64,000 nt of DNA, from positions 620,001-684,000 of the forward strand of contig NZ_CP114777.1 in NCBI RefSeq assembly GCF_027359355.1, given 5' to 3'. Under the pieces are notes generated by a model. The model saw only the letters and a list, made by a program, of their open reading frames with translations, made no database searches and had not been told where the DNA came from. This DNA comes from Prochlorococcus marinus str. MIT 1214 (GTDB taxonomy: Bacteria; Cyanobacteriota; Cyanobacteriia; PCC-6307; Cyanobiaceae). Position 1 is the stretch's first letter. Every line of letters starts with the position of its first letter. Both the position numbers and the translations under genes were made by a program. Positions 1 through 11,718 of the stretch are shown here, piece after piece.

Positions 1-2048
1 GGTTAGGGAGTCAATCTCCCAGACGTCCAATACTTCGCTGGTCAGCCACTGACAAGTTAGGTCTACTAATGGTCTGCCTATTATTAGCAATATTTTCAAG
101 TTATAAGTTACTTGCTGTTCCCGATCTCAAACCAGGAGATATTGCTCAATTCAATGTAATAGCCCCTAGAGATGCAAAGATAATAGATACTAAGGATTTA
201 AAAGAAAAGAAACAAGGCTTAAAAGAAAATTTTGTTCAAGTAATAGACAAGAATCAATCAAATAATTTAGAAAAGACTGTTTTAAAAAAAATCAATACAC
301 TTCGCACCTTAAAGGATAATAATTTTGAGGTAGATTTAAATGAAAACAGTTTAACAAATTCAGAGAAAAGTTGGCTTATTAATGTTTCCGATAATAAATG
401 GGAAGAATGGAAAGAAGAGATAAAAAATGTTTCAAGAAAAATGCTTTCTCAAGGTATTATAAATACACTTGCGCTAGATCAACTTAATGAAGCTTCTTCA
501 CTTCAATTAATAGATCTAGGTGGAAAAGATTCTCCAAGTAGATCATTAGGTGCAAAAATATTATCAAGTAGCTTTCATCAAAAAAGTAACTTAATAGTAG
601 ATGAGTTAAAAACCAATATATTACTTGAAAATTTAATTCATCAAGATGGTATAAACACAATAAATGTTAAAGAAGGCAATTTAATATTAAAGAAAGGAGA
701 GACAATAAGTTCACAAGATTTTGCTATTCTAGAACACTTTAATAAAGTAGGTCGAAGTCCGAGGCCTTTAAAGTGGTTAATTACTTTCTCCGAAGCAATG
801 TGTGGTTGCGGATTACTTCTTATGATTATGAGAAGAGAGAAACCCAGGCTTAAGGCTAGACACGGATTGCTATCCTTAACTTTATTATTTGTAGTTCAAT
901 TGACGAAAGATTGGATTGGACCGCTAGCAAGTCCTATGCAATTAATATTACCTCCAACTCTACTTCTTTCACAAGGAATAGGTACGACAACTTCATTAGC
1001 TTGGATGGCCACTGCTAGTCTGTTGTGGCCATCATCACTTAATGAATTAACTGAAATTAGACTAATAATTGCTTGTGTTGCTGGATCTTTTGTTGCATTT
1101 TTAGGTAGAAGGATGAGAAGCCGTGCACAAGTTCTTCAAATAGCTGTATTTATACCTTTTGGTGCATTATTAGGTCAATGGTTTATTTTTAATCAATTAA
1201 TTAAAGAGAAAAATATAGGATCAAACAACCTATCTATTGACCCTAATTCCCTTTTTAATGAAACAGTTATTATAAGTGCAATATTAATGATAACTATATT
1301 AATTATTCCAATATTAGAAAATACATTTGGATTACTTACTAGAGCAAGATTAATGGAACTTGCTGATCAAGAACGCCCTTTACTGCGCCGTTTATCTAGA
1401 GAAGCCCCAGGAACATTTGAGCATACTTTAACAATTTCAAGTCTTGCGGAGGAAGGCGCAAGAGTCATTGGAGCTGATGTTGACTTGATAAAAACTGGAG
1501 CTCTTTATCATGATATAGGAAAATTACATGCACCTAATTGGTTTATTGAAAATCAGAAAGATGGAATAAACCCACATGAAGAAATAAAAAACCCGTATAA
1601 AAGCGCCGATATTCTTCAAGCCCATGTAGATGAAGGATTGAAGCTTGCGAGGAGATATCGACTTCCATCGCCTATTGCTGATTTCATACCTGAACATCAA
1701 GGAACATTGAAAATGGGATATTTTCTTCATAAAGCTCGAGAAAGTGATCCTTCTGCATCTGAAAAACGTTTCAGATATAAAGGACCTATTCCTCATTCCA
1801 AAGAAACTGGGATCCTTATGCTTGCAGATGGATGCGAAGCAGCTTTAAGAGCTCTTGATGCTTCTTCTTCAGACAACGAAGCGTGCAAAACAGTTAGAAA
1901 AATAATTCAATCTCGTCAGCTTGATGGTCAATTAAAAGAAAGCAGTTTAACTAGAGCAGAAATAGAAATAATCCTTAGGGCCTTTGTCTCTGTATGGAGG
2001 AGGATGCGTCACAGAAGATTGAAATATCCAAGCTTTAATTCAAGATAA
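1..2048 (+). CDS. PgpH-like 7TM HD-domain phosphohydrolase (5' partial)
   Basis: Membrane HD-superfamily phosphohydrolase of the 7TMR-HD/PgpH type. Relatives have an extracytoplasmic domain, a membrane bundle and a cytoplasmic HD domain; characterised PgpH hydrolyses cyclic di-AMP. Counting from the first ATG (69), an N-terminal hydrophobic helix is followed by the typical VPDLKPGDIA segment. A soluble domain reaches about residue 235, several membrane helices span about 240-430, and the HD domain carries HDIGK at 481-485 with an EH pair further on. The reading frame is open to the left edge without a stop, and the upstream codons look coding, so the true start is probably outside the window. 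It converges with the next gene. The family is certain; the nucleotide substrate is inferred. Confidence 0.88.
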   Translation, partial: LGSQSPRRPILRWSATDKLGLLMVCLLLAIFSSYKLLAVPDLKPGDIAQFNVIAPRDAKIIDTKDLKEKKQGLKENFVQVIDKNQSNNLEKTVLKKINTLRTLKDNNFEVDLNENSLTNSEKSWLINVSDNKWEEWKEEIKNVSRKMLSQGIINTLALDQLNEASSLQLIDLGGKDSPSRSLGAKILSSSFHQKSNLIVDELKTNILLENLIHQDGINTINVKEGNLILKKGETISSQDFAILEHFNKVGRSPRPLKWLITFSEAMCGCGLLLMIMRREKPRLKARHGLLSLTLLFVVQLTKDWIGPLASPMQLILPPTLLLSQGIGTTTSLAWMATASLLWPSSLNELTEIRLIIACVAGSFVAFLGRRMRSRAQVLQIAVFIPFGALLGQWFIFNQLIKEKNIGSNNLSIDPNSLFNETVIISAILMITILIIPILENTFGLLTRARLMELADQERPLLRRLSREAPGTFEHTLTISSLAEEGARVIGADVDLIKTGALYHDIGKLHAPNWFIENQKDGINPHEEIKNPYKSADILQAHVDEGLKLARRYRLPSPIADFIPEHQGTLKMGYFLHKARESDPSASEKRFRYKGPIPHSKETGILMLADGCEAALRALDASSSDNEACKTVRKIIQSRQLDGQLKESSLTRAEIEIILRAFVSVWRRMRHRRLKYPSFNSR

Positions 2049-2081
2049 AAAATATCAACTTTATTGAAATATCAATATGAG

Positions 2082-2471
2082 TTAAAGTCTTATTCGCCTA
2101 TGACCTCTTCTACACCAATAGAGTAAAGCTAATAAGTTAAGCAAAGCGATTAGCAACAATAATCCACTAATGCCAAAAAGATCTTTAACTTTAATTAATC
2201 TGATTATTCCATAAGGCAAAGTTCCTGAAAGAGTCATAGACAAAGCAACTATTGATAAAATCACACCCCATCCTCTTTGAGCAAAAAGACCTGCTGAAGC
2301 AACAATTCCAGTTACTGCAGCTGGCCAAGCAAGACTAATAGCAAGGGTGATATTGGCAGTTTGAAGGGGCGGTCCTGATACAACTACATAAGCAATAAAA
2401 GGAATTGCAAGTGTATTAGAGATCAAACCAAACCAAGTAAGCGTCCAGTAGCCGCGCATTCCTGAACCCAT
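2082..2471 (-). CDS. Conserved small membrane protein
   Basis: A 129-residue protein with about four hydrophobic helices and a basic C-terminus (RRGHRRIRL). I recognise it only as the kind of conserved hypothetical found in marine picocyanobacteria; no enzymatic motif is visible. It starts at an ATG and ends 33 bases from the convergent HD-phosphohydrolase gene. It is separated from the small soluble gene upstream by about 50 bases, so the two could share a transcript. Function unknown. Confidence 0.72.
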   Translation of the reverse strand: MGSGMRGYWTLTWFGLISNTLAIPFIAYVVVSGPPLQTANITLAISLAWPAAVTGIVASAGLFAQRGWGVILSIVALSMTLSGTLPYGIIRLIKVKDLFGISGLLLLIALLNLLALLYWCRRGHRRIRL

Positions 2472-2524
2472 TTTTAAAAAAATATTCTCTTAAAAAAAAT
2501 CATAATAATGCATTAATAATTTTT

Positions 2525-2764
2525 TCATGCGAGAGAAGGTTGCAAACAATTAGATGGATAACAAACAGTTCTCCAAGTTCCATTCCCTGCAAGCACTTGT
2601 ACACCGATACCTCTATCTTTAATTGTGCATCTCAACCCTTGACCATTGCACCACACTTTTGCCGCCTTAAGTGCTGCATCAATACTTTCATATGGAGCAT
2701 CCAGAACATGATGAGGTGAACCATCGAGGCCTGTAAGTCTGTAAAGATTTCTTTTAAAAGCCAT
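2525..2764 (-). CDS. Conserved hypothetical protein, 79 aa
   Basis: A small soluble protein with three Cys residues (WCNGQG, LRCTIK, TVCYPSNC). The alternating beta/alpha pattern suggests a compact alpha-beta fold. There is no signal peptide or membrane helix. It lies upstream of the small membrane protein on the same strand and downstream of leuA by about 130 bases. Coding status is supported by good ATG context and amino-acid composition unlike a chance ORF. Function unknown. Confidence 0.7.
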   Translation of the reverse strand: MAFKRNLYRLTGLDGSPHHVLDAPYESIDAALKAAKVWCNGQGLRCTIKDRGIGVQVLAGNGTWRTVCYPSNCLQPSLA

Positions 2765-2896
2765 TTATGTGCGCATATCAAATCGTCACAACACATATTA
2801 ATCTTTAATTAATATGAAATAGTGATTTATCTAAAAAAATTTACGGAACACTTGGAATATTTCTAAATATAGTTGAAATAATTAATTGAAAAATTC

Positions 2897-4516
2897 TCAT
2901 ACCCCTTTTTTATCGACCTGAGCCAAATCATGTTGTGGATGAATGGATTTCCTTCCTTGAGCAGCTACTAATCTATTAAGAGCATTTATGTATGCTTGGG
3001 CGGCTGCAACAACAACATCAGTATCAGCAGAATGACCAGAGAAGAGGTTACCATCTCTTCTTATTCGAATCGTAACTTCTCCTAACGCATCTATTCCTTC
3101 TGTAACTGACTTTACGGAGAATTCAATCAATTCATTAGGTTCTTGGGTTAACGAATCTAAAGCTCGTACAACTGCATCAACAGGACCTGTTCCGAGAGAG
3201 ACGGCAGTTTTCTCCACTCCCTCTTCTCCAACAACAGTTACTGTTGCAGTAGGCATTAAAGATGTTCCACAACTCACTTGGACCAATTTCAATTGGAACA
3301 AAGCCTCTGGAAGTTGAACTTGTTCACTAACAATGGCCTCTAGATCACGATCTGTTATCTCTCTTTTCCTATCAGCTAAGTCTTTAAATCTAGCGAAAGC
3401 ATCATTAAGATCTTCCCTATTCAAATCGTATCCAAGGTCTTCTAATCTAGCTCGAACAGCACTCCTACCACTCAATTTTCCCAAAGAAATTTTGTTGTCG
3501 GACAGCCCAATTGTTTTTGCATCGATAATTTCGTATGTAAGCCTATTTTTTAAAACTCCATCTTGATGTATTCCAGATTCATGCGCAAAAGCGTTTGCTC
3601 CAACAATTGCTTTATTTGGTTGTACCACCATCCCAGTCAAATTGGAAACCAAACGAGAGGATTTAGTTATTTCCTCTGTTCTTACTGCAGTTAAAGGGGT
3701 GGGAGATTCAGGAGGTCTGCCAAAAAACGGATTAAAATATGATCTTCTTACATGAAGAGCCATAATCAATTCTTCTAAAGCAGCATTACCAGCTCTCTCA
3801 CCAATTCCATTAATAGTACATTCAAGCTGCCTAGCTCCATTCTTGACAGCCTCAAGGAAATTCGCGACTGCTAATCCTAAGTCATTGTGACCGTGAACAG
3901 AGAGAACTGCTTCATTGATATTTGGAACATTTTTATTGATATTTAATATTAAACCTCCAAATTCAGAAGGTGTTGTATAACCAACTGTATCTGGAATATT
4001 TATAGTATTAGCTCCTGAAGATATGGCTAATTCAATTACTTCATAAAGAAAATCTAGATCACTTCTTGCTGCGTCTTCACAGGAAAACTCAACATCATCA
4101 ACAAAACTTTTAGCATAACCAACCATATCTGGAACGATATCAAGAACTTCTTTTCTGGATTTTCTTAATTTATGTTCAAGATGAATGTCACTGGTTGCTA
4201 TAAAGGTATGAATCCTTTTTCTTGGGGCTGGAGCAATGGCATCAGCACAAGCTTTGATATCAGATTTTGAAGCTCTTGATAAACCGCAAATAATAGGTCC
4301 ATCTTCTCCTCCTACATTCTCAGCTATTTTCTGGACTGCAGCAAAATCGCCCGCGCTAGCGAAAGGGAATCCTGCCTCAATAACATCCACACCTAATCTT
4401 GCTAATTGTTGAGCAATAGCTAATTTTTCCTCTAAATTAAGACTTGCTCCAGGGGATTGTTCTCCATCCCTCAACGTGGTATCGAAGATTAAAACTCGGC
4501 CCGGATCTTTGGCCAT
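2897..4516 (-). CDS. leuA: 2-isopropylmalate synthase
   Basis: Catalyses the first committed step of leucine synthesis, condensing acetyl-CoA with 2-oxoisovalerate. The N-terminal TIM barrel opens with the signature DTTLRDGEQ at residue 12. The metal-binding HGH is at 208-210, and GNAALEE and HESGIHQDG motifs follow. The C-terminal third (after about residue 400) is the regulatory LeuA dimer domain that normally mediates leucine feedback inhibition. At 539 residues it is full length for the cyanobacterial form. It stands alone, divergent from the GH57 gene across a 316-base gap. Assignment over homocitrate or citramalate synthase rests on overall similarity and the complete regulatory domain. 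Confidence 0.96.
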   Translation of the reverse strand: MAKDPGRVLIFDTTLRDGEQSPGASLNLEEKLAIAQQLARLGVDVIEAGFPFASAGDFAAVQKIAENVGGEDGPIICGLSRASKSDIKACADAIAPAPRKRIHTFIATSDIHLEHKLRKSRKEVLDIVPDMVGYAKSFVDDVEFSCEDAARSDLDFLYEVIELAISSGANTINIPDTVGYTTPSEFGGLILNINKNVPNINEAVLSVHGHNDLGLAVANFLEAVKNGARQLECTINGIGERAGNAALEELIMALHVRRSYFNPFFGRPPESPTPLTAVRTEEITKSSRLVSNLTGMVVQPNKAIVGANAFAHESGIHQDGVLKNRLTYEIIDAKTIGLSDNKISLGKLSGRSAVRARLEDLGYDLNREDLNDAFARFKDLADRKREITDRDLEAIVSEQVQLPEALFQLKLVQVSCGTSLMPTATVTVVGEEGVEKTAVSLGTGPVDAVVRALDSLTQEPNELIEFSVKSVTEGIDALGEVTIRIRRDGNLFSGHSADTDVVVAAAQAYINALNRLVAAQGRKSIHPQHDLAQVDKKGV

Positions 4517-4832
4517 AGCATGAAATATATAAAGATAATTAGACCTTTTTAAGATCTATATGAATTGAATTGATTGTAGTATATTTATCTCATATTTCTA
4601 CAAAGTTTATTAAGTTTCTAATTATTTAGTTGATCTTTTTTTATTTATATAATATTAAAAAATAAAGATTGGATATCAAATTCAAAGAAAATTTTTAATT
4701 AATAAATAAAAAATAATTTTTTCAAAGTATCTAATTTTACCAGTTTTAGTTTATAAGTTAAAGTTTATCTTTTTCAATGCTTCTAAAGAGTATAAGTATT
4801 CAAGGATCAAATCCAACAATCTGGAAATTTTA
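4517..4832. other. Divergent intergenic region, leuA / GH57
   Basis: 316 very AT-rich bases between two divergent genes. It must hold both promoters, but I see no convincing operator, riboswitch or inverted repeat, no leader peptide rich in Leu codons, and no ORF worth calling. Confidence 0.5.
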
Positions 4833-6398
4833 ATGACTAAAGGCAATCTCGCCATAGTCCTGCATGCCCATCTACCTTACGTGCGATCAGAAGAACCTGG
4901 CTCATTAGAAGAGGACTGGTTCTTTCAAGCTCTAGTGGAATGTTATTTACCACTGTTAGAGACACTTGAAAATAGCGCTAGTGCAAAAGATCAAGCGCCT
5001 AAAGTCACAATAGGCTTATCGCCAACTTTGCTTTCTCTTTTGGAAGATCAGGTGTTAAAAAATCGATTTGAGAAATGGGTAACTATAAGAATAGAAGTTC
5101 TTAATAATTTAGAGAAAGACAGCATAAAAGCAGTACAACACTTGAAAGAGAACTTTAAACGCCAGCTAGAAAGCTGGAAGAATTGTCAAGGTGATCTAAT
5201 AGGAAGATTTAAAAAATTACAAATATCAGAGGTAATTGATATTCTCACTTGTGCAGCCACTCATGGATATCTACCACTTTTAAGAGAAAACCCTGAGGCC
5301 GTCAGGGCTCAATTAAAAACTGCCGTAACAGAACATAAGCGCCTTTTTACTAGTTCACCATTGGGGATTTGGTTGCCTGAATGTGCATATTACGAAGGCT
5401 TAGATGAATTAATGGCTGAATCAGGATTGAGATATGCAGTTCTTGATGGTCATGGCTTGTTAAATGCAGATCCAAGGCCAAGATATGGCCTATATGCTCC
5501 TATCTGCACAAGAAAAGGAGTAGCTTTTTTTGGTAGAGATAGTGAATCAACTCTTCCAGTCTGGTCAGCAAGAGATGGATATCCAGGCAATCCAAACTAC
5601 AGAGAATTCCATAGAGACTTAGGCTGGGATTTATCGATTGAGAGTCTCAAAAAGATAGGAATTAATGAAAAAAGGCCTTTAGGAATTAAATTATTTAAAA
5701 TTTCATCTAAAAATACATCTTTAGAAAACAAGCAAGAATATGAGCCAAATGCGGCAAAAGAGATTGTTGAAAAAGATGCAGAAAATTATTTAAAGGAGAG
5801 AAAGAAACAACTTATAAAGCTTGGAGAATCAATGCAAATAGAGCCATTATTAATCGCTCCTTTTGATGCAGAACTTTTTGGTCATTGGTGGTTTGAAGGT
5901 CCGCAATTTCTCAAGCATTTATTTATTAAATCTAAAGGGGAAGGTATCAAGTTAATTACCTTAAAAGAGGCTCTACAATTAACACCAAAAATCCAATTAT
6001 GCAATCCTTCCCCTTCAAGTTGGGGACAAGGTGGTTTTCATAATTATTGGTTAAACAAGTCAAATTCATGGATTGTTCATGAGTGGAGTAAAGCTGGAAG
6101 AGAAATGGTAAGTGTTTGTTCCGAGGGGTTAATAAAAGAATCAAATATCAAAATCATTAAACAAGCTGGAAGAGAGCTTTTACTATGTCAATCTTCAGAT
6201 TGGAGTTTCATTCTCAAGGCAGGAACAACTACAGAGCTTGCAAGAGAAAGAATAAATTTGCATCTAAAAAGATTTTGGATGTTAATAAATGCAATAAAAG
6301 ATAATAAAATTATAAATGATACAAGTTTTGAAGAAATAGAAAAAGAAGATTGTATATTTCCTTTGATTTCTCCAATAGATTGGAAAAAGAAAATTTAA
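4833..6398 (+). CDS. GH57-family glucan enzyme (probable 1,4-alpha-glucan branching enzyme)
   Basis: Glycoside hydrolase family 57 protein of 521 residues, the branching-enzyme-like type common in cyanobacteria, acting on alpha-glucan (glycogen). The N-terminus carries the family motif HAHLPYVR. The predicted catalytic nucleophile Glu183 lies in GIWLPECAY, and the acid Asp345 in PFDAELFGHWW. A helical C-terminal region follows. It is a single gene that converges on the lycopene cyclase gene, and their stop codons overlap by 4 bases. The family and catalytic residues are clear. Branching versus amylase or glucanotransferase activity is inferred from family resemblance. Confidence 0.88.
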   Translation: MTKGNLAIVLHAHLPYVRSEEPGSLEEDWFFQALVECYLPLLETLENSASAKDQAPKVTIGLSPTLLSLLEDQVLKNRFEKWVTIRIEVLNNLEKDSIKAVQHLKENFKRQLESWKNCQGDLIGRFKKLQISEVIDILTCAATHGYLPLLRENPEAVRAQLKTAVTEHKRLFTSSPLGIWLPECAYYEGLDELMAESGLRYAVLDGHGLLNADPRPRYGLYAPICTRKGVAFFGRDSESTLPVWSARDGYPGNPNYREFHRDLGWDLSIESLKKIGINEKRPLGIKLFKISSKNTSLENKQEYEPNAAKEIVEKDAENYLKERKKQLIKLGESMQIEPLLIAPFDAELFGHWWFEGPQFLKHLFIKSKGEGIKLITLKEALQLTPKIQLCNPSPSSWGQGGFHNYWLNKSNSWIVHEWSKAGREMVSVCSEGLIKESNIKIIKQAGRELLLCQSSDWSFILKAGTTTELARERINLHLKRFWMLINAIKDNKIINDTSFEEIEKEDCIFPLISPIDWKKKI

Positions 6399-7636
6399 AT
6401 AATTTCTTGCTTTTTTACTAGAAAACCAATCATTCCTAATCTGACTTTAGATGGAGCAATATAAAATAATCTGAGCATAACGATAAATAGTCTGGGCAAA
6501 GGAAGAGTATTAGTTAAATATCCATACCAATCTTTTTTAGGTAATTTAAAAAAGGTATCAAAAAAAGATCTTAATAAAGATTCATCAAAGCTCATTAGTC
6601 GTTGAAGACCGAACTGATAAAGACGATGTCTTTGAACTAATTCATATGTCCATAGGGTTTTCCATCCTCTTCTGGCTATCTGAGAAGTAGGCATATTAGG
6701 ATCTTTCTTTATTACTTTTGCTATCTCCTTTGCTAATGAGGGTGCTCTCCTTAAAAGTGATCCAACTAGATATCCTGAAGCAGGATGGACCATACTGGCC
6801 GAGCCTCCAAAAGCCAAAAGAGGTTGATCTCTATAAGGCAATGGCAAATTCATTGGAAAAAGGCAATGTTCTTCATGGATGATTTCCTCAATTTGAATAC
6901 CTTTATTAGCTAATCGTGAATTTAATCTTGCTTTCAATGATTCAAATGAAACTGGAGGTGCACATGCCAAAGATGTTTCTTCTACAAAATAACTCCCGTC
7001 TCCCAAGTCCATAGCATAAAGAAATGAAGGTGGCTCTTCTAATTCTTTAGCCTTTAAATGGTCCGGTCTAAAATCCATCAATACAAAACTATTCTTCTCT
7101 ACAGGGGCAGAACTAAATTTTCCAACCACGCCATAGGCTGCCTGCTTAGCTATTTGATCATGCTTAGGTCGTCTAATAAAAGGCGTTTTATGACCGCTTG
7201 CATCAATAACAATCCTAGCGAAATATTTTTTCCCGGTAGTGCAAATCACAACGGTTTCTCTTTCCCTAAAATCGATATTTTTTACAGTTTCTACTTGCCA
7301 TGCAAGTCCATTACATCTCTCAAGGAGAGCCTCTTGAAAATTAATTGAATTTAAAAGACCATAATCAAGATAATGATTTATAAAGTTATTGCCCTTTTTA
7401 GTTAATCCATCTCCAAAGAAGCTGACAGTATCTTTCCATCTATATTTCAATAATTCTTGCATATTTAGAGACTCAAGTTCTGATGCCCAAATCCCATAAG
7501 TATTTGGCCAAGGTTCTAAAGGAGACTTAGACGCAATTGCCTGAACATCAAGTCCTTGTTGTACTAACTCAGCAGTTATGCAAAGAGCCGCTGGTCCTGC
7601 TCCCATAACTAATACATCGGAATTATTCAATTTCAA
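6395..7636 (-). CDS. crtL: Lycopene cyclase (probable beta type)
   Basis: Flavoprotein that cyclises the ends of lycopene toward beta- or alpha-carotene; 413 residues. The N-terminal dinucleotide fold has MGAGPAAL near residue 11, followed by the plant/cyanobacterial CrtL motif WPNTYGIW near residue 45. A second conserved segment [13 protein letters not shown] lies in the middle. The start is a TTG that overlaps the gyrA TGA stop (TTGA), so translation is probably coupled to gyrA. Prochlorococcus has both beta and epsilon cyclases; I favour beta from overall resemblance but cannot exclude epsilon. Confidence 0.88.
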   Translation of the reverse strand: MKLNNSDVLVMGAGPAALCITAELVQQGLDVQAIASKSPLEPWPNTYGIWASELESLNMQELLKYRWKDTVSFFGDGLTKKGNNFINHYLDYGLLNSINFQEALLERCNGLAWQVETVKNIDFRERETVVICTTGKKYFARIVIDASGHKTPFIRRPKHDQIAKQAAYGVVGKFSSAPVEKNSFVLMDFRPDHLKAKELEEPPSFLYAMDLGDGSYFVEETSLACAPPVSFESLKARLNSRLANKGIQIEEIIHEEHCLFPMNLPLPYRDQPLLAFGGSASMVHPASGYLVGSLLRRAPSLAKEIAKVIKKDPNMPTSQIARRGWKTLWTYELVQRHRLYQFGLQRLMSFDESLLRSFFDTFFKLPKKDWYGYLTNTLPLPRLFIVMLRLFYIAPSKVRLGMIGFLVKKQEII

Positions 7637-10254
7637 TTTTTTGACGTTGGATCAATAGTATTTATGGATTCATTCGTTGTAGATGATTCTTTTTCTTCAT
7701 CATCATTACTTTGCTCTGGTGGGACTAAAACAACTTCAGACAACTTATCACCATTATCAAGCTTCTGAATTCTTACACCGGTTGCAGCTCTAGATTGTTG
7801 AGAGATTTTATCCGCACTAGTTCTTACAATTACTCCTCTTTCACTCACTAACAATAATTCTTCTCCTTTACCTAAAACCCTTAAACCTACAAGTTCATCT
7901 CCATCTTTTCTGAATTTTATTGCTCTTAAACCCATTCCTGCTCTTTTTTGCAACCGAAATTGTGTCACAGGTACTCTTTTCCCTAGGCCGCTTCCAGAAG
8001 CAACAAGTACCCAAGGTCCTTCAGATTCTGATGATTCATCGTGTAGTTCTTCTTCTTCACTTTTATCAACATGATCAGCTAACTCAGTAGATAAAACATC
8101 CATACTTACAAGAGAATCTCCAGACTTAAGATTCATTGACTTAACACCTCTTGCTGACCTGCCTAAAGGGCGTAATTCAGAATCATTTAATCTAAAATGA
8201 ATAGTCATTCCATTTTTAGAACCAATCAAAACACTATCCCCAGACTCAGCCAACCGAACCCAAGTCAAAGCATCACCACCTTCTAATCCTATTGCGATAA
8301 GTCCATTTGCTCTAATCTTGCTGAAAGCTGAAAGAGGTGTTCTTTTTATATAGCCCCCCCTAGTAAGCATCAATAAATAGTTTTCATCATCAAAAGAACT
8401 CACAGAAAGTAATGAAGTAATAGCTTCTTCCCTTGGAATTGGGAGTAATTGAACTATAGGAGTACCTTTTGCAGTTCTACTACATTGAGGAACTCTGTAA
8501 GCAGGAAGAGCATAAGCAACTCCTCTATCACTAAAAAGTAGGAGGCTGTCATGGTCATTACAACTAATAAATTTTTTCACCTCTTCCTCTCCTTGGCTTC
8601 GCGTACCTGCTTTACCTCTAGTACCTCGACTTGTTGCTTCAAATTCATTAACAGGCATCCTCTTTAAATAGCCTGTCTCAGTTAACAAAACTACTGATCT
8701 TTCATTAGCAATTAAATCAATATCCTCAAGTCCACCACCAAGTTCAAGAATTTTGGTTCTCCTAGGGGTATTGTACTTTTCTTTTATTTCATTTAATTCA
8801 ATATTTGTTATTTCAAATATCCTTTCTTTTTTATTTAAAATATCTTTTAAATCTATTATCTTTTCAACTAAATCCTCATGTTCAAGTCTTATTTTATCCG
8901 CCTCTAAAGCTGTCAGCCTTCTTAACTGCATCTGCAAAATAGCATCAGATTGTATATCTGTTAAACCATGCAATTCTTGTAATTTCCTTTTAGCAGTAGC
9001 GGAATCAGAGGCAGATCTTATAAGACTAATTATCTCATCTAGCTGATCTAAAGCTAATAATAATCCTAATAATATATGATCTCTACTCTCAGCCTTCTTC
9101 AAAAGATATTTAGTTCTTTTTTTAATGGTTTCAACTCTAAAATCTAAAAATACTTGCAACATCTTTCTAAGTGACAATATAACAGGTTCACCATTAACTA
9201 ATGCAAGCATATTTGCACTGAAATTAGTCTGTAAAGGAGTAAGTTTAAATAAATTATTTAAAACAACTTGAGGATATGAATCTCTTCTTAATTCAACAAC
9301 AATTCTCATTCCATCTCTATCACTTTCATCTCTAATATCTGCAATGCCTTCAAGTTTTTTATCATTGACCATATCAGCTATTCTTTCTATTAATCCTGCT
9401 TTATTTGTTTGATAAGGAAGTTCAGTGATTATCACTGCATCCCTATCTGGTCTCCCTGGATTTTCAATAGTTTCTATTTCAGCGACTCCACGCATTGTGA
9501 TTGATCCTCTACCAGAAAGATATGTTTCCTTAATTCCACTTCTGCCAAGTATCTGACCGCCAGTTGGAAAGTCTGGGCCTTTAATTATATTCATCAACTC
9601 TATTTCTTCTAGCTGAGGATTAGAAATTAAAGCCATCAATCCATCAATCAATTCGACCAAATTATGAGGAGGTATGTTGGTTGCCATACCTACAGCTATT
9701 CCAGACGAACCATTTAATAACAATTGCGGAATTCTTGCCGGCAAGACTGTTGGTTCTTGAACAGATCCATCAAAGTTATCCGCAAAATCAACTGTTTCAG
9801 ATTCAATATCTTCAAGCAAGCTATCAGTGGTTAAAGATTGCAATCTGGATTCTGTATATCTCATTGCAGCAGGGGGATCATTATCAACAGAACCAAAATT
9901 CCCATGCCCATCAATTAGAGGCATCTGCATGGAAAAATCTTGCGCCATTCTGACCAAAGCGTCATAAACGGCAGTATCACCATGGGGATGGAATTTACCT
10001 AAAACTTCTCCAACCACGCGAGCGCATTTTCTGTATGGCCTATCACTAGTTAATCCCAGTTCATACATCGCATAGAGAATCCTTCTATGAACTGGCTTAA
10101 GTCCATCTCTCGAATCAGGCAAAGCTCTTCCAACTATTACACTCATCGCGTATTCCAAGTAGGAACGCGACATTTCGTTTCTTAAGTCAGTCTGTATGAT
10201 CCGATCGTCGGATTCCCCGGGACCAGTACTATTAGGTCCCAATGGATCAGCCAT
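7633..10254 (-). CDS. gyrA: DNA gyrase subunit A
   Basis: Type II topoisomerase subunit that breaks and rejoins DNA. From the ATG at 10254 (preferred to an upstream TTG at 10272) it is 873 residues. The QRDD-type winged-helix region contains [16 protein letters not shown], and the catalytic tyrosine is in AAMRYTE (about Tyr133). A coiled-coil tower follows, then a six-bladed C-terminal beta-pinwheel with a GyrA-box-like RGTRGKAG and repeated L-x-x-G-x-x-K/R-R strands. The acidic tail is typical. It is the first gene of a pair with crtL. Confidence 0.97.
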   Translation of the reverse strand: MADPLGPNSTGPGESDDRIIQTDLRNEMSRSYLEYAMSVIVGRALPDSRDGLKPVHRRILYAMYELGLTSDRPYRKCARVVGEVLGKFHPHGDTAVYDALVRMAQDFSMQMPLIDGHGNFGSVDNDPPAAMRYTESRLQSLTTDSLLEDIESETVDFADNFDGSVQEPTVLPARIPQLLLNGSSGIAVGMATNIPPHNLVELIDGLMALISNPQLEEIELMNIIKGPDFPTGGQILGRSGIKETYLSGRGSITMRGVAEIETIENPGRPDRDAVIITELPYQTNKAGLIERIADMVNDKKLEGIADIRDESDRDGMRIVVELRRDSYPQVVLNNLFKLTPLQTNFSANMLALVNGEPVILSLRKMLQVFLDFRVETIKKRTKYLLKKAESRDHILLGLLLALDQLDEIISLIRSASDSATAKRKLQELHGLTDIQSDAILQMQLRRLTALEADKIRLEHEDLVEKIIDLKDILNKKERIFEITNIELNEIKEKYNTPRRTKILELGGGLEDIDLIANERSVVLLTETGYLKRMPVNEFEATSRGTRGKAGTRSQGEEEVKKFISCNDHDSLLLFSDRGVAYALPAYRVPQCSRTAKGTPIVQLLPIPREEAITSLLSVSSFDDENYLLMLTRGGYIKRTPLSAFSKIRANGLIAIGLEGGDALTWVRLAESGDSVLIGSKNGMTIHFRLNDSELRPLGRSARGVKSMNLKSGDSLVSMDVLSTELADHVDKSEEEELHDESSESEGPWVLVASGSGLGKRVPVTQFRLQKRAGMGLRAIKFRKDGDELVGLRVLGKGEELLLVSERGVIVRTSADKISQQSRAATGVRIQKLDNGDKLSEVVLVPPEQSNDDEEKESSTTNESINTIDPTSKN

Positions 10255-10507
10255 ATATAAGGGTTTTACCAATTATAAGAATATTCGAGCATTAATAAAC
10301 CTTTTAAAGTAAATAACCATATAACTGAAAGTAAAACACCTCTAACAAGATCAACGACTACAAACAAATGATAAAAAAACCCCTCATAGAATTCCTAAAT
10401 CAGCAAGTTAATTCAGAAAAAACAAAAAATCTTGATTATCTATTCCCAACATTTGCTCAATTTGGCACTTCAGTTGGTAGTTTGACGAGAACTTACAAAA
10501 TTTAGGG

Positions 10508-11671
10508 GTGAATATTCAACTAGGACGAACCAAAACTGTTCGAAGAGCATATGGAATTGATGAAATTGCATTAGTTCCAGGAGGAAGGACAGTTGACCCA
10601 GAAATCACAAAAACCAACTGGGAAATCGGTGGGATTGAAAGAGATATTCCCATAATCGCAAGTGCGATGGATGGAGTTGTAGATGTAAAAATGGCAGTTG
10701 CCTTGTCAAAATTAGGTGCCTTAGGTGTTTTAAATCTAGAAGGAGTCCAAACTAGATATGAGGATCCGACAGAAGTCCTAACCAAAATCCACTCAATTGG
10801 TAAAGAGCAATTTGTTCCACTAATGCAAGAAATTTATAAGAAACCAATCAAAGAAGAATTAATTTTAAAAAGAATTCAAGAAATCAAAAAAAGTGGAGGC
10901 ATTACAGCTGTAAGCGGGACCCCATTAGCTGCGATTAAATATAGGGATCTAGTCAAAGAATCAGGTGCAGATTTATTTTTCCTTCAAGCAACAGTAGTTT
11001 CTACAGAACATCTAGGGAAAGAAGGCAGTCAAAATCTTGACCTTTATGAACTTTGTGAAAACATTGGCATACCAGTTGCCGTAGGAAATTGCGTTACTTA
11101 TGAAGTCTCTTTAAAGCTAATGAGAGCAGGAGCAGCAGCAGTAATGGTTGGCATTGGGCCAGGAGCAGCTTGTACCTCGAGAGGCGTCTTAGGAGTTGGA
11201 ATTCCTCAAGCAACTGCCATATCTGATTGCTCTGCGGCAAGGGATGATTTTCAAAAAGAAAGTGGGAAATATATCCCAATCATTGCTGATGGTGGCATTA
11301 TCACTGGTGGAGATATTTGTAAATGCATAGCTTGTGGAGCAGACTCGGTAATGATTGGATCCCCAATTGCTAGATCCGAAGAAGCTCCTGGGAAAGGTTT
11401 TCATTGGGGCATGGCAACACCAAGTCCTGTCCTCCCTAGAGGTACAAGAATTAAAGTTGGAACAACAGGAAGTTTAAAAAGCATTCTTTGTGGACCTGCA
11501 ATTCTTGATGATGGAACCCACAATTTATTAGGAGCAATCAAAACATCAATGGGAACTCTTGGAGCTACAAACATCAAAGAGATGCAGAAAGTTGAAGTAG
11601 TAGTTGCACCTTCTTTGTTAACAGAAGGAAAGGTTTACCAAAAAGCACAACAACTTGGAATGGGAAAATAA
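10508..11671 (+). CDS. guaB: IMP dehydrogenase-type protein lacking CBS domains
   Basis: TIM-barrel protein of the IMPDH/GMP reductase family, predicted to oxidise IMP to XMP for GTP synthesis. The catalytic cysteine is Cys222 in [10 protein letters not shown] dinucleotide/phosphate-binding segment ([15 protein letters not shown]) and the conserved [10 protein letters not shown] follow. At 387 residues it is shorter than classical IMPDH (about 480) because it lacks the tandem CBS regulatory insert, as in other picocyanobacterial copies. The start is a GTG at 10508. It is followed by Yfr1 and trxA, the conserved cyanobacterial order. GMP reductase activity cannot be excluded from sequence alone. 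Confidence 0.88.
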   Translation: MNIQLGRTKTVRRAYGIDEIALVPGGRTVDPEITKTNWEIGGIERDIPIIASAMDGVVDVKMAVALSKLGALGVLNLEGVQTRYEDPTEVLTKIHSIGKEQFVPLMQEIYKKPIKEELILKRIQEIKKSGGITAVSGTPLAAIKYRDLVKESGADLFFLQATVVSTEHLGKEGSQNLDLYELCENIGIPVAVGNCVTYEVSLKLMRAGAAAVMVGIGPGAACTSRGVLGVGIPQATAISDCSAARDDFQKESGKYIPIIADGGIITGGDICKCIACGADSVMIGSPIARSEEAPGKGFHWGMATPSPVLPRGTRIKVGTTGSLKSILCGPAILDDGTHNLLGAIKTSMGTLGATNIKEMQKVEVVVAPSLLTEGKVYQKAQQLGMGK

Positions 11672-11718
11672 AGATACGGAAAGATTTCAGGATTTAATAC
11701 ATCGGTTAGGATTAGGTA

